This document shows positions 57,101 through 64,000 of a stretch of 64,000 nucleotides of DNA, in pieces. The DNA is from Pseudomonas sp. Ga0074129. Its GTDB lineage: Bacteria > Pseudomonadota > Gammaproteobacteria > Pseudomonadales > Pseudomonadaceae. Both the position numbers and the translations under genes were made by a program. Position 1 is the first letter of the stretch, and each line of letters opens with the position of its first letter. The notes beneath the pieces were generated by a model, which searched no databases, was not told the origin of the DNA, and was given only the letters and a program-made list of their open reading frames with translations. The stretch is taken from NCBI GenBank assembly GCA_001465025.1, contig LNDO01000057.1:104208-168207 (forward strand), in the 5' to 3' direction.

Positions 57101-57364
57101 CTGGTGGCAGCGCCGGGCCAAGCTGCGGGCAATGAGGCGATTGCGTGTAGCGCGGTCTGCCTCACCGCCAAGCAGCTCCAGGCTTTCGCTGCCGGATGGC
57201 AGGATCAGTTGAACCTTTCGCAACTGGGCGAGAGATTTGGCCAGCTCAGAAAAGGCGAACAAGGACAGCGCCGGGGATGCACAGGCCAGCTGGTGATCCG
57301 GTTTCATCCGCTCGTTGAGCAAATCGATAACTCGGTCGTGACCAGCGTTCTGAATCAACCTCAT
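54176..57364 (-). CDS. SNF2/DEAD-type helicase with degenerate PLD-like N-terminus
   Basis: The 1062-residue protein has an N-terminal region resembling a phospholipase D fold. It reads LNAKVE and later GSFALTTDGLG where an active enzyme would have HxK and GSxN, so that site is probably inactive. The helicase core has DSVGLGKT (Lys260), DESHNF (343-348), LSATPVNN, ATDCISEGQNLQ and QRFGRIDRIGS. It would translocate on double-stranded DNA. I start at ATG 57364 with GGGAG upstream; the longer frame reaches 57391. It heads the operon. Confidence 0.9.
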   Translation of the reverse strand: MRLIQNAGHDRVIDLLNERMKPDHQLACASPALSLFAFSELAKSLAQLRKVQLILPSGSESLELLGGEADRATRNRLIARSLARRCHQWLNAKVELKRASSVIPQGIGLLRDAAGTPDQVVMGSFALTTDGLGITPGNPMSLIQASESPQEAAMFAPWFDNQWQTLNARPTDKTELLNALREIAEQRSPATLYNLVLHQLFKEKDDGLDEERVVKSATGIRNTVVWNKLFKFQRDGVVGAIDKLNRFGGCIIADSVGLGKTFEALAVIKYHELRNDRVLVLCPKRLRDNWTLYKANDRRNVLASDRFNYDVLNHTDLSREAGLSGDLDLSHINWGNYDLVVIDESHNFRNKKAPRQGQETRYDRLMRRIIREGVKTRVLMLSATPVNNRLADLRNQIAFVTEGDDNALFEHGISSIEATTRKAQLQFNRWLDLDEREKTPERLVEMLGFDYFTLLDLLTIARSRRHIEKYYGTTETGRFPTRLPPINIKADVDAAGQFRAIREINQEIRRLNLASYAPLRYVLQHKQAAYDAKYSTEIRGGESFFRQADREESLIHLLRINVLKRMESAVSSFALTLERQLKDVERTLERIEQHAHEIEEIDIADVDIDDPAFEALLVGRKVKVLLSDVDLVRWKQDLLEDRNRLATLLSAAQQVRPQRDAKLAELRKMLASKCQTPINPGNRKVIIFTAFADTARYLYDQLASWANETLGVQTALVTGSGRNQTTIPGLRTDLASILTTFSPRSKERPADLAEEGELDLLIATDCISEGQNLQDCDWLINYDIHWNPVRIIQRFGRIDRIGSPNQHIQLVNFWPNMELEEYINLEQRVSGRMVLLDVSATGEENLIEAQSGDAMNDLEYRRKQLLKLQDAVIDLEDLSSGVSITDLTLTDFRIDLAQHLKAHPGVLENMPLGACAITTTRDEDIPPGIIFCLRAEGEAADKVSDGYPLAPYYLVHVAEDETVLLPFTQAKRILDRLKRLALGRELPDATAGNRFDELTKQGEDMRYAQSLLAAAVSSVAGKSEERAVASLFNPAGSHAMKGEFAGSNDFEVIAFMVVLPQE

Positions 57365-57469
57365 GGCGTGCTCCCTTGCGCAGTGATTCACGTTTTGCCA
57401 GGCATCATAAACGGGTTTTTATGCGTGACGCAGCGTCTATATGGCAGCACGCCAGCATGTGGCCAACGG

Positions 57470-58615
57470 CTACTGCAGGGCATCTTCCGGTAAAACGGGT
57501 GTGATTGGGACGCCTGCGCTGGCCTTCAAGTCGGGCCTTAGGAGTAGGCGAGGCACTGTTTTCATCGACATGGTGGGCTTCGCTGAGCAGCGCATGCGTT
57601 TATGGATGGTCGAGGGGATATCTGGCGAAAGGCTTACGTGGTTAACCTTGCCTGTAGTCGCATCGCAGTAAAGGCAGAACCTTGAATCAGGTGGGCTGAG
57701 CAAGTAGCAGGCAGTGCACTCAACGGCTCGTCCTCCCCATGCCTGTATGGCTCTCAGCATGGTTCCTGCGATCAACTCGGCTCGGCCCTGTGTCGTGTTG
57801 TCTTGAGCTGAGGCTGATTGTTTGGCCGCCATCTGAAGCTGTTTGGCTCTATGGGCTTCCAGGGCGCGCTGCAGTTCGGCTTTCTCATTGGCGAGCTCAA
57901 TCTGCCGGGCTTGCTCAGCAGCCTCGCGCGCTGCCTGTTCGAGTTGCGACTGAGCGTTTATTTCGTCCGCCACTGACTGAAGCTTTTGCAGCGCGTTTGC
58001 TGCGAGCCGTTCCCCTCGAATTGATCGGATCCAAAGTCGGTTTACCGAGTCATGCAAAACCGCGTGCTCGAATTTGGCCGGATCATTGATCTGCTCCAGT
58101 GCTAGGTGATGGAGATCAATCTCCATGCTGGAATGCTCTAGCGCTTCGAGCTGGCGATAGCGTTCATGCTCCATCCGTGTTGAAAGCTTGATCCGGACGA
58201 TCAGCTGCCTAGTGGATTGGTGCAGGACGGCATGACCTCTCAAGCTACCCCGGTCAACAAACCGCTCAACGTTATCTGCAGTGATCATCACTGGTTGCAG
58301 CTCGACCTTTTCCTCCAACAGCCGGCCGTCTTGTGTGGCCACTCGGACTGTTTCTATAAGTGCTGGGAGCATGAGCTGCTTGTGCTTAGCGATCAGCGCG
58401 ACTGCCGCACGTCTGACCCCTTCGCGGAATCCATCAAAGCAGTCATTCGATTTCGAATGGCGGAAGTGTGGTACGACCTTCTCGCCATTGTTTGCTGCAT
58501 TCAACGGTTGCTTACAGCCGGGGCAGACGCAGCCACATCGCAGCCCGTTCTCGACCTCATGCGCTCGAAAGAGAATGCCGTCACGTTCACCGAAAGGGAT
58601 CTTGGTCTCGTGCAT
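57470..58615 (-). CDS. CoiA-like protein with zinc ribbons
   Basis: The 381-residue protein has an N-terminal CoiA-like zinc region: CVCPGCKQPLN (Cys31, Cys34) and VPHFRHSK (His50, His53). A long coiled-coil (residues ~215-265) follows, then a second Cys ribbon (CTACYLL...CLYCDA). CoiA-type proteins are competence- or nuclease-related factors, and many mobile elements carry such N-terminal domains. It lies upstream of the helicase, on the same strand, 105 bases away. The function here is unknown. Confidence 0.65.
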   Translation of the reverse strand: MHETKIPFGERDGILFRAHEVENGLRCGCVCPGCKQPLNAANNGEKVVPHFRHSKSNDCFDGFREGVRRAAVALIAKHKQLMLPALIETVRVATQDGRLLEEKVELQPVMITADNVERFVDRGSLRGHAVLHQSTRQLIVRIKLSTRMEHERYRQLEALEHSSMEIDLHHLALEQINDPAKFEHAVLHDSVNRLWIRSIRGERLAANALQKLQSVADEINAQSQLEQAAREAAEQARQIELANEKAELQRALEAHRAKQLQMAAKQSASAQDNTTQGRAELIAGTMLRAIQAWGGRAVECTACYLLSPPDSRFCLYCDATTGKVNHVSLSPDIPSTIHKRMRCSAKPTMSMKTVPRLLLRPDLKASAGVPITPVLPEDALQ

Positions 58616-58709
58616 GTCCTTTGCTTCACCCTTCCTGGTGGTTTGTGTCTCGGTTGCAGGAACTTAGTCCAACCTGCTCTGAAGGTAATCAATCGGAGTA
58701 TGGCTTGTC

Positions 58710-58895
58710 ATGAAAGTGTTGCGCTTGAATGCGGTTGTCCTGACTACGGGGCTCGCCAGATCAACGATCTACAAGCTCATTGGCTCTGGCGAGTTTCCAC
58801 GGCCTGTGCCTCTGACTGGGCGATGTGTTGGCTGGATCGAAACCGAAGTGGTCGCCTGGATTCGGTCAAGAGTTGAGGCGCGCGACTGCCTCTGA
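58710..58895 (+). CDS. AlpA-family DNA-binding regulator
   Basis: The 61-residue protein has a single helix-turn-helix of the MerR-like/AlpA type (VVLTTGLARSTIYKLIGSGEFPRPVPL, then VGWIETEVVAWIRSR). AlpA proteins control excision of prophage-like elements, including CP4-57 in E. coli. It is divergent from the CoiA-like gene. A possible GGAG lies 12 bases upstream. It marks this segment as part of an integrative element. Confidence 0.85.
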   Translation: MKVLRLNAVVLTTGLARSTIYKLIGSGEFPRPVPLTGRCVGWIETEVVAWIRSRVEARDCL

Positions 58896-59367
58896 ATAGC
58901 GTCGGGCCGGAAGCCACAATTTGTTTCATGGATGGTTGGCAATGTGTCGCCGTTGAAGACATATGGGGTGCAACGTGTACCTGAAATGGACTTTTGCGAC
59001 ACGTTGGCATTGCGCCCCAAAAAAATGTGAAATGTTAAAGCCTTCTCCAGCGCCCTTGCGGACGATGGAGAAGGCTTTCAATGCCTGGTGCTACTCAGCC
59101 GGCAGAGCGTCCGGCGCCTTTGACGGCCAGATCGTTGTGGACGACGAAGGGCACCGGGCGATTTTGTAGGGATGGATTCCTAACTGGGGCAGTGCATGAT
59201 TGGTGTTTTTGCCGTCTACCCGACGTCGTCCCATCACTTGCCTGCGGCCTTGCATAACCAAGGATCTCGCCAATGAGCATCAGCCGGCTCCTGGATGGAG
59301 CACAAGTAGTCGTCTGGCGTAAACAATGTCGTCCTAGCCTGTCATGCATAACAGGGATTCCCATGCC
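58896..59367. other. Gene-free stretch after alpA
   Basis: About 472 bases with no convincing gene. It contains a 13-bp inverted repeat, AAAGCCTTCTCCA (59037-59049) and TGGAGAAGGCTTT (59066-59078). A short frame ending at 59169 with a protein-like tail (QIVVDDEGHRAIL) might be a gene remnant. Confidence 0.45.
59037..59078. repeat. 13-bp inverted repeat in the alpA downstream region
   Basis: Perfect complementary arms around a 16-base spacer. The right arm ends in TTT, so weak terminator activity for alpA is possible. Confidence 0.6.
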
Positions 59368-60867
59368 ATGAGTGATTGTCTTCCCGTTCAGGTGAGTACA
59401 AAGTCCTTTAAGCAGTTGCTCGAGGCAAGTGACTGGCCGTTGGCGCTGGATACCTATCAGCGCGGCTTTGTCTGGGGGCCGGAGAAGCTGACACAACTGG
59501 CCAACGATCTGACGGAGTTCGGTAGCCAGCAGGACAAGAAATTGCCCTATTACATGGGCGCGGTATTGCTGCATCACGATGCCAGCCAGTCGCGACGCTT
59601 CATCATCGACGGCCAGCAGCGAGTCACTGCCTTGTCGCTGTTGTACCACCGCATCACGGGCAGGTTGCCTGCGGGGCAGGAGCTCAGCTACTCGGGGCAG
59701 TCCGCGCGTCGTGTACGGCAAGCGATGCAGGTGCTGACGCAGCAGGAGTCGCTGGCGCTGGAGGTGATTGAGGGCCTGCGATTGACGGTGATTGAGGTGG
59801 ACAGTGCGGATCTTGCCTTTACATTTTTCGACACCCAGAACAATCGGGGTGTCCGCCTCCAAGCCACTGACTTGCTAAAGGCCTATCACCTGCGCGCCAT
59901 CGACCACGCGGAAGGTGAGTGGACGCAGAAGGTGGCGTTGGAGCAGCACTGCGCCGAGCGGTGGGAGGCGCTTCAACGTCACCCAGCTGTGCTCTCGTCC
60001 GGACAGGACTTCGCCCCCAACCTGTTCAGCCGCTTTCTCTGGCGAGCACGGCGTTGGCGTGGCGCTCAGACACCGGTAGCCAAACACGACGCACTGCTGG
60101 CTGAGTTCCAGAGCGGTACCTGGTCCCATGGTGATGACAACTGCAGTAGCATCGCCACCGTGCCGCTTTACGCCACTCGGCACAATCGACTGGCCACTGC
60201 GCTGACGCTGGTGGGGGATGGCGAGCGAGTGTTGCAGGGCAATCGATTGCGTATCAGCCAGAACGCAGCCAGCCTGCCGATGGCGCTGCGCCAACCGATC
60301 CATCGGGGTGTGGGCCTCTTTCTCTACGCCGACAAATATGCCGCGCTGTTGCAGATGCTGATGAATGATCCTGATCCGTGCGAGCAGGTAAACGCATTCC
60401 GCGAGATCTATCGGCAACTGCTGCGTAACAACCAGGAGTATCTGCGGGAGATCTTCTTGCTCTGCAGCCTGGTGTATGTGGATCAGTTCGAATTCGAGCA
60501 ACTGACGGAGTTTGCTCTGCGCCTGGAGTTTCTGTTGGGTGCCATTCGCCTCGAGAAAAAACAGGTCCGGCAGGAGACCGCCGCCAACTTCTTCAGGTTG
60601 GCCGATCTGAACCTGCTGGATGTGATTGCGCAGAGCTATCACCCGAAGCAGGTGCTGGATTTTCTACAACAGCGTCAACGGGCCATGGCTCCGTTGCATG
60701 CACGTGAAGAGGTCGATGTGGGGGACGGTGTGCAGGGGCGATACAAGCGGGCGGTGCTGCATTTCTACAGTGCCTATGCAGGAGCTGCCTGTGACAACCT
60801 GGCGGATAAGCCCATCTGGATTGAGAAGTTGCTGCAGGAATGGCAGGGAGGTCGCCAAGGTGATTGA
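59368..60867 (+). CDS. DUF262 protein (GmrS-like), no HNH domain seen
   Basis: The 499-residue protein has the DUF262 hallmark FIIDGQQRVTAL (Asp81 onward) and the LALDTYQRGFVWG start. FDTQNNRGVRLQATDLLKAY is the second conserved block. DUF262 is the NTP-hydrolysing and DNA-binding part of GmrSD Type IV restriction enzymes. I see no C-terminal DUF1524 HNH signature. It may therefore be the regulatory partner of the next gene, which it overlaps by eight bases. The ATG at 59368 fits AGGGA upstream. Confidence 0.85.
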   Translation: MSDCLPVQVSTKSFKQLLEASDWPLALDTYQRGFVWGPEKLTQLANDLTEFGSQQDKKLPYYMGAVLLHHDASQSRRFIIDGQQRVTALSLLYHRITGRLPAGQELSYSGQSARRVRQAMQVLTQQESLALEVIEGLRLTVIEVDSADLAFTFFDTQNNRGVRLQATDLLKAYHLRAIDHAEGEWTQKVALEQHCAERWEALQRHPAVLSSGQDFAPNLFSRFLWRARRWRGAQTPVAKHDALLAEFQSGTWSHGDDNCSSIATVPLYATRHNRLATALTLVGDGERVLQGNRLRISQNAASLPMALRQPIHRGVGLFLYADKYAALLQMLMNDPDPCEQVNAFREIYRQLLRNNQEYLREIFLLCSLVYVDQFEFEQLTEFALRLEFLLGAIRLEKKQVRQETAANFFRLADLNLLDVIAQSYHPKQVLDFLQQRQRAMAPLHAREEVDVGDGVQGRYKRAVLHFYSAYAGAACDNLADKPIWIEKLLQEWQGGRQGD

Positions 60868-62884
60868 TTCCAATCTCTATACCCTGGAGCAGTTGGCTGA
60901 GCAGATTGACGCTGCCTGGTGCTTCAATGTGCCGATCTACCAGCGCCTCTATGTGTGGGGTGACGACCAGATCAAGACATTGCTGACCGATATGGCCAAC
61001 GCCTTCGACCGAGGCGATGAGCAGTTCTTTTTGGGCGGCACGCTACTGGTGGAGAAAACCACTAAGGAAGACCGTGACCTAGGGGTACGTCGCTTCGACC
61101 TTATCGATGGTCAGCAGCGTTTCACCACTCTCTGGATGCTCAGCACGGTGCCGGTGTGGCGAGAAGTGATGGGGGATTTCAGCCGCGTTCTGCTGAAGAA
61201 TGGGGCGATTCCGCGCCTGCACTTCTCCATCCGCGAGCAGGTAAACGAATACCTCGCCAGTCTGATGCCGGGCGGCAAGGCGATGGCGGCCGAGGCGATC
61301 GATACCCTGAGCATGAGTGAGGCTCAGCAGCTGATGGCCTCCTTCGCGAAGAACCACAAGCGTGCGGACGGCAAGCCGGTAGATGATGACTATCTCCGGG
61401 CGCTGGCCAACTTCGTTTATCGCAAGGTTTCCTTAGTACTGACGCAGGTGCCCGAGGGCATGGACCTGAACAAGCTGTTCGAGGTCATCAACAATCGTGG
61501 CATCCAGCTGCAGCATCACGAGATTCTCAAGGCTAGGCTACTGCGTGACATTCCACCGGGAAGTCGTCCCCGCTATGGGGCGATGTGGAATGCCTGTGCC
61601 GACATGAGCGGTTTCGTCGAGCGGAATCTGTGCCAGGAAACCCGGCTAGAGGCCCACCGACTCGGGGATCTCTATGCTAGGGGGCAGTTGCTGGATGCGA
61701 GTGCCGTGCACGAGCTGCTGTCCCGCAGGATGGACGACCCGGACGCTGATGGCGAAGAGCGCCAGACCTTGCAGGCCATTGTCGAAGGCTTGGATACCGA
61801 TTCGGGCACGGATTCGAGAGCGGCTGGAGAGGATGAGGGCGAGGAGCCCTGGGCGCGGAGCATCGTCGGTTTTCCGCTATTCCTCCAGCATGTGTTGCGC
61901 ATCTGGCTGAAGGAGGAGGGACGGGACGACCTGCCACGTCTGCTGGATCGCCAACTGCTGGCCTTGTTCGAGGCCGCTTTCCTTGTCCCGGCCGATGAGC
62001 TGCAACGCGCGGAGAGGGCGCAGGGGTTCATCGATCTGCTCTGGCGCATGCGAGTACTGTGGGATGAGTACGTGATCAAGTGGGTTGACCAAGGTGATGA
62101 AGAGGTTCACCAGGTCTGCCTGACGTCGGTCTCCACCAGTGACAACAAACGCTACATCAATCGCAGTCGCGACAGTGCTGCGCACCAGGGACTGTCATTG
62201 CTGCAGAGCATGCTCTACCACTCGCAGGAGATTACCACGCATTACTGGCTGACGCCGTTTCTCTACTTCATCCACCAGAATGCCCAGGCCGTTCGCGGAC
62301 CCGGTAGCGAGGTGGAGCGTTACTACGGTTTCCTGTGCCACCTGGATAACCAGTTGTTAGGCGAGGTCACTGCAGATCCGTTGGTCAAACGCACTCGAGG
62401 CTTTATGGACGACCCTTGGTGCAAAGCTTCGGCGCTGATGTTCGAACATGTGCTGCCTGGGGACCATGGAGTCGGTTTTGCGCATTACTGGTTCTACAAG
62501 CTGGATTTTGTCCTCTGGTACGAGCAGAACCGTGACCACGCTTTGTGGAGCAATTTCCGTTTCACTGCGAAGAACTCGGTGGAGCACATTTCACCGCAGA
62601 ATCCACAGGACAGCGATGCCAACAAGGTGTCGAGTAACTGGCTGAACCGCTTCGGCAACCTGGCGCTGGTCTCGCGCAGCATCAACTCGGAGTACGGCAA
62701 TCTGCCATTCAATGAGAAGCGCCTGCGATTCCTGAACAAGCGGGAGCTGGAGAAGCGGCCAGACTCATTGAAGATGGACCTGATCTATTCGAGCGGGACC
62801 TGGGGAGATGATCTGGCCAGGGCTCACCAGGGGGAAATGCTGGCAGCCTTGCGTCGCCATTATGGCAGGTGCTTCAACCTGTAA
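60860..62884 (+). CDS. DUF262-DUF1524 protein (GmrSD-type restriction enzyme)
   Basis: The 674-residue protein has FNVPIYQRLYVWG and LIDGQQRFTTL (Asp83), plus FEVINNRGIQLQHHEILKA, all DUF262 motifs. The C-terminal DUF1524 nuclease is seen as NSVEHISPQ (His576), then NRFGNLALVSRSINSEYGN. Such enzymes cleave DNA carrying modified cytosines, for example glucosylated hydroxymethylcytosine. Its GTG start (60860) lies eight bases inside the end of the first DUF262 gene, behind GGGAGG. The pair would work as one complex. Confidence 0.87.
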   Translation: MIDSNLYTLEQLAEQIDAAWCFNVPIYQRLYVWGDDQIKTLLTDMANAFDRGDEQFFLGGTLLVEKTTKEDRDLGVRRFDLIDGQQRFTTLWMLSTVPVWREVMGDFSRVLLKNGAIPRLHFSIREQVNEYLASLMPGGKAMAAEAIDTLSMSEAQQLMASFAKNHKRADGKPVDDDYLRALANFVYRKVSLVLTQVPEGMDLNKLFEVINNRGIQLQHHEILKARLLRDIPPGSRPRYGAMWNACADMSGFVERNLCQETRLEAHRLGDLYARGQLLDASAVHELLSRRMDDPDADGEERQTLQAIVEGLDTDSGTDSRAAGEDEGEEPWARSIVGFPLFLQHVLRIWLKEEGRDDLPRLLDRQLLALFEAAFLVPADELQRAERAQGFIDLLWRMRVLWDEYVIKWVDQGDEEVHQVCLTSVSTSDNKRYINRSRDSAAHQGLSLLQSMLYHSQEITTHYWLTPFLYFIHQNAQAVRGPGSEVERYYGFLCHLDNQLLGEVTADPLVKRTRGFMDDPWCKASALMFEHVLPGDHGVGFAHYWFYKLDFVLWYEQNRDHALWSNFRFTAKNSVEHISPQNPQDSDANKVSSNWLNRFGNLALVSRSINSEYGNLPFNEKRLRFLNKRELEKRPDSLKMDLIYSSGTWGDDLARAHQGEMLAALRRHYGRCFNL

Positions 62885-63495
62885 TCGCATGTTCACTCAT
62901 ATGCTGAAGCGAGAGAAACGTCGCTTCGAAAAGGGAAAAGCTCTCGCTTCGAGCTGGCGACTGCTGCGTCGCTCAAGAAGCTGACGGCGAGTTGGAAAAA
63001 ACATCACTACGAGTTTGAAGATACAGCCACGGTTATCGCGAGCAGCTATTCAAGGCAAGAGTTGCGCCTGTTGGCTGGGGTTGAAACTTATCCGTTGGAA
63101 ACCCAATCGATGAATATGCAGGTCGTTGGCTGTGCAGGATCTGTCATGCCTGTCAGGGTAATTGGCACGATAAGTCGCTGGGTGCCTTCGCGTGAATTTC
63201 ATTGAATCGAGTATTGTCACTATCTAATTAAGGCTAAGCTGTGATGGTTTTTTGTCAGAGTGATTAACTGCCTGTTTTTATTTTAGGTTGCGCGTGTTTG
63301 CTGGGTTTGATTGATGTCGAGCGTTTCGGTGTGGGTAATATGTTTATATGCATGCCTCTTGCATGGAGGTGAGTAAGTATAGGGGTGATGAGGCAGATCC
63401 TCTAAAGATCTACCTCGTGTGCTAAGGATTGGGGGGTATTCGGAAAGAATTACTTACGCTGTGGATGCTGTGTTTCAACAGAGCGAGTAACCATC
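62885..63495. other. Gene-free stretch before the Gp2-like gene
   Basis: About 611 bases, AT-richer towards the right. No convincing gene, tRNA or terminator is seen. Confidence 0.5.
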
Positions 63496-63936
63496 ATGAG
63501 TCGCCATCCGTACAACACAAACCTCCATCTTTATCACGAATCCACCTATGCAGGAATGCCTACCATGTTCGACAAAGGTCCATTCATTCAGGAGTACTTG
63601 GAAGCTCTTGATGTGACAATCAAGAGCGTTCTCAATGAGTATCCTCGGGTATTGGCATATCGAGTGGATTTAAGATTTCCAGCCTATGGTTATTTGCCAT
63701 GCGATGCATATACCAATGCCGTGATTGGTCGCTTCCTAGATTCGTTTAAGGCCAAGATTAAACACAACCGTGACATGGCCAGAAGATCGAGTGGATATGC
63801 GCACGACTGCCGGGTGCGCTATGTCTGGGCCAGAGAGATCGCTGGTGGTGGTCGCCCCCACTACCACTTGGTCATTCTTCTGAACCAAGACGCGTTTTAT
63901 ACGTATGCGTCCGGGCATCACGCCTTGCGTGATTAA
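63496..63936 (+). pseudogene. Inovirus-Gp2/YagK-like gene cut by an IS66 element
   Basis: The frame resembles the C-terminal YagK/YfjJ domain of inovirus Gp2-type (replication-initiator-like) proteins: ILAY-type RVDLRFPAYG, then RYVWAREIAGGGRPHYHLVILLNQDAF. The family continues well past this point. Here native sequence stops at about 63902, where a GTATGCGTCCGGGCATCAC end of an IS66-type element begins. The last eleven residues (YASGHHALRD) are IS-encoded. The gene is therefore truncated and probably inactive. Confidence 0.72.
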
Positions 63937-64000
63937 AGTGGCTGCCACTTATGCGGTAGCAATTGATCGATGTCACTCGCCCGCTGCGTCGGCAGGCGCG
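63903..64000 (-). mobile_element. Second IS66-type element, left end only
   Basis: The sequence from 63903 (GTATGCGTCCGGGCATCACGCC) matches the left terminal repeat of the first IS66 copy with few differences. It is followed by the 3' end of a tnpC on the minus strand. The element runs out of the window. Confidence 0.8.
63933..64000 (-). CDS. tnpC: IS66-type transposase TnpC, C-terminal fragment (5' end outside window)
   Basis: The reverse strand reads RLPTQRASDIDQLLPHKWQPL and stop. This aligns with the C-terminus of the first copy (RLPTQKASALAELLPHNWVPA) but differs at many places. It is thus a related, not identical, IS66-family transposase that continues beyond the window. Confidence 0.85.
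   Translation of the reverse strand, partial: RLPTQRASDIDQLLPHKWQPL

Noticed and set aside
46474-57364. DISARM or BREX system
   Set aside because: A helicase, a PLD-like domain and a methylase are present. But no DrmB (DUF1998), separate DrmC, PglX, PglZ or BrxC is seen, and the res/mod pair clearly is Type III.
59095-59862. 255-residue minus-strand frame across the alpA-DUF262 gap
   Set aside because: Most of it is antisense to the DUF262 gene, whose motifs are clear. No family features were seen.
36291-64000. Simple composite transposon made of two identical IS66 copies
   Set aside because: The two transposase C-termini differ at many residues, so they are distinct elements. The right copy is only partly visible.

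Overview
The window looks like a Pseudomonas chromosome. It carries the Pseudomonas-type cobalamin block, a lipase with its foldase, EarP paired with EF-P, rssB-rssC-transaldolase-dusA, and thrS-infC-rpmI-rplT-pheS-pheT-ihfA-merR-tRNA-Pro. Codon use is GC-rich over about the first 36 kb. A REP-like extragenic palindrome lies after the truncated cobQ. Gene identities come from reading motifs and gene order; no database search was run.

Positions 1 to about 36050 are core genome. First comes the end of a vitamin B12 assembly operon (cobQ, cobU, cobT, cobC, cobS). Then come an exported solute-binding-like protein, an MFS transporter, an exported glutathione peroxidase-like protein, a secreted lipase and its foldase, and a two-component block. 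Next are earP-efp, a LysR/TauE divergent pair, pyrF-queF, mlaA, a PilZ protein, a partner-switching pair (rssB-rssC), tal and dusA. An RsbQ-like hydrolase is coupled to a PAS-GGDEF enzyme. A FAD amine oxidase, tRNA-Val and the translation operon follow, ending at tRNA-Pro(GGG).

Positions 36050 to 64000 form a defence island lying directly behind tRNA-Pro. It starts with a complete IS66-family element that has an 8-bp target duplication. Next is a 1339-residue Rad50/SMC-like ATPase that appears to end in two LexA/S24-like folds, which I consider the most novel item. It is followed by a three-gene ABC-3C-type system (nuclease-like effector, middle component, DUF3732-type ABC ATPase). On the minus strand lies a six-gene unit: SNF2-type helicase, DUF4391 protein, Type III methyltransferase, DarT, DarG and Type III restriction subunit. 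The DarTG toxin-antitoxin thus sits between mod and res. Behind it are a CoiA-like protein, an AlpA-type regulator, a tandem pair of DUF262 (GmrSD-type) proteins, and an inovirus-Gp2/YagK-like gene cut off by a second, different IS66-type element at the right edge. No integrase is visible, so the far end of the island lies outside the window.

The island therefore stacks at least four nucleic-acid-directed systems that would act at different stages of infection: modification-dependent cleavage, Type III restriction, DNA ADP-ribosylation and ATPase/nuclease sensing. It is the accessory part of the window, while the left 36 kb is ordinary.
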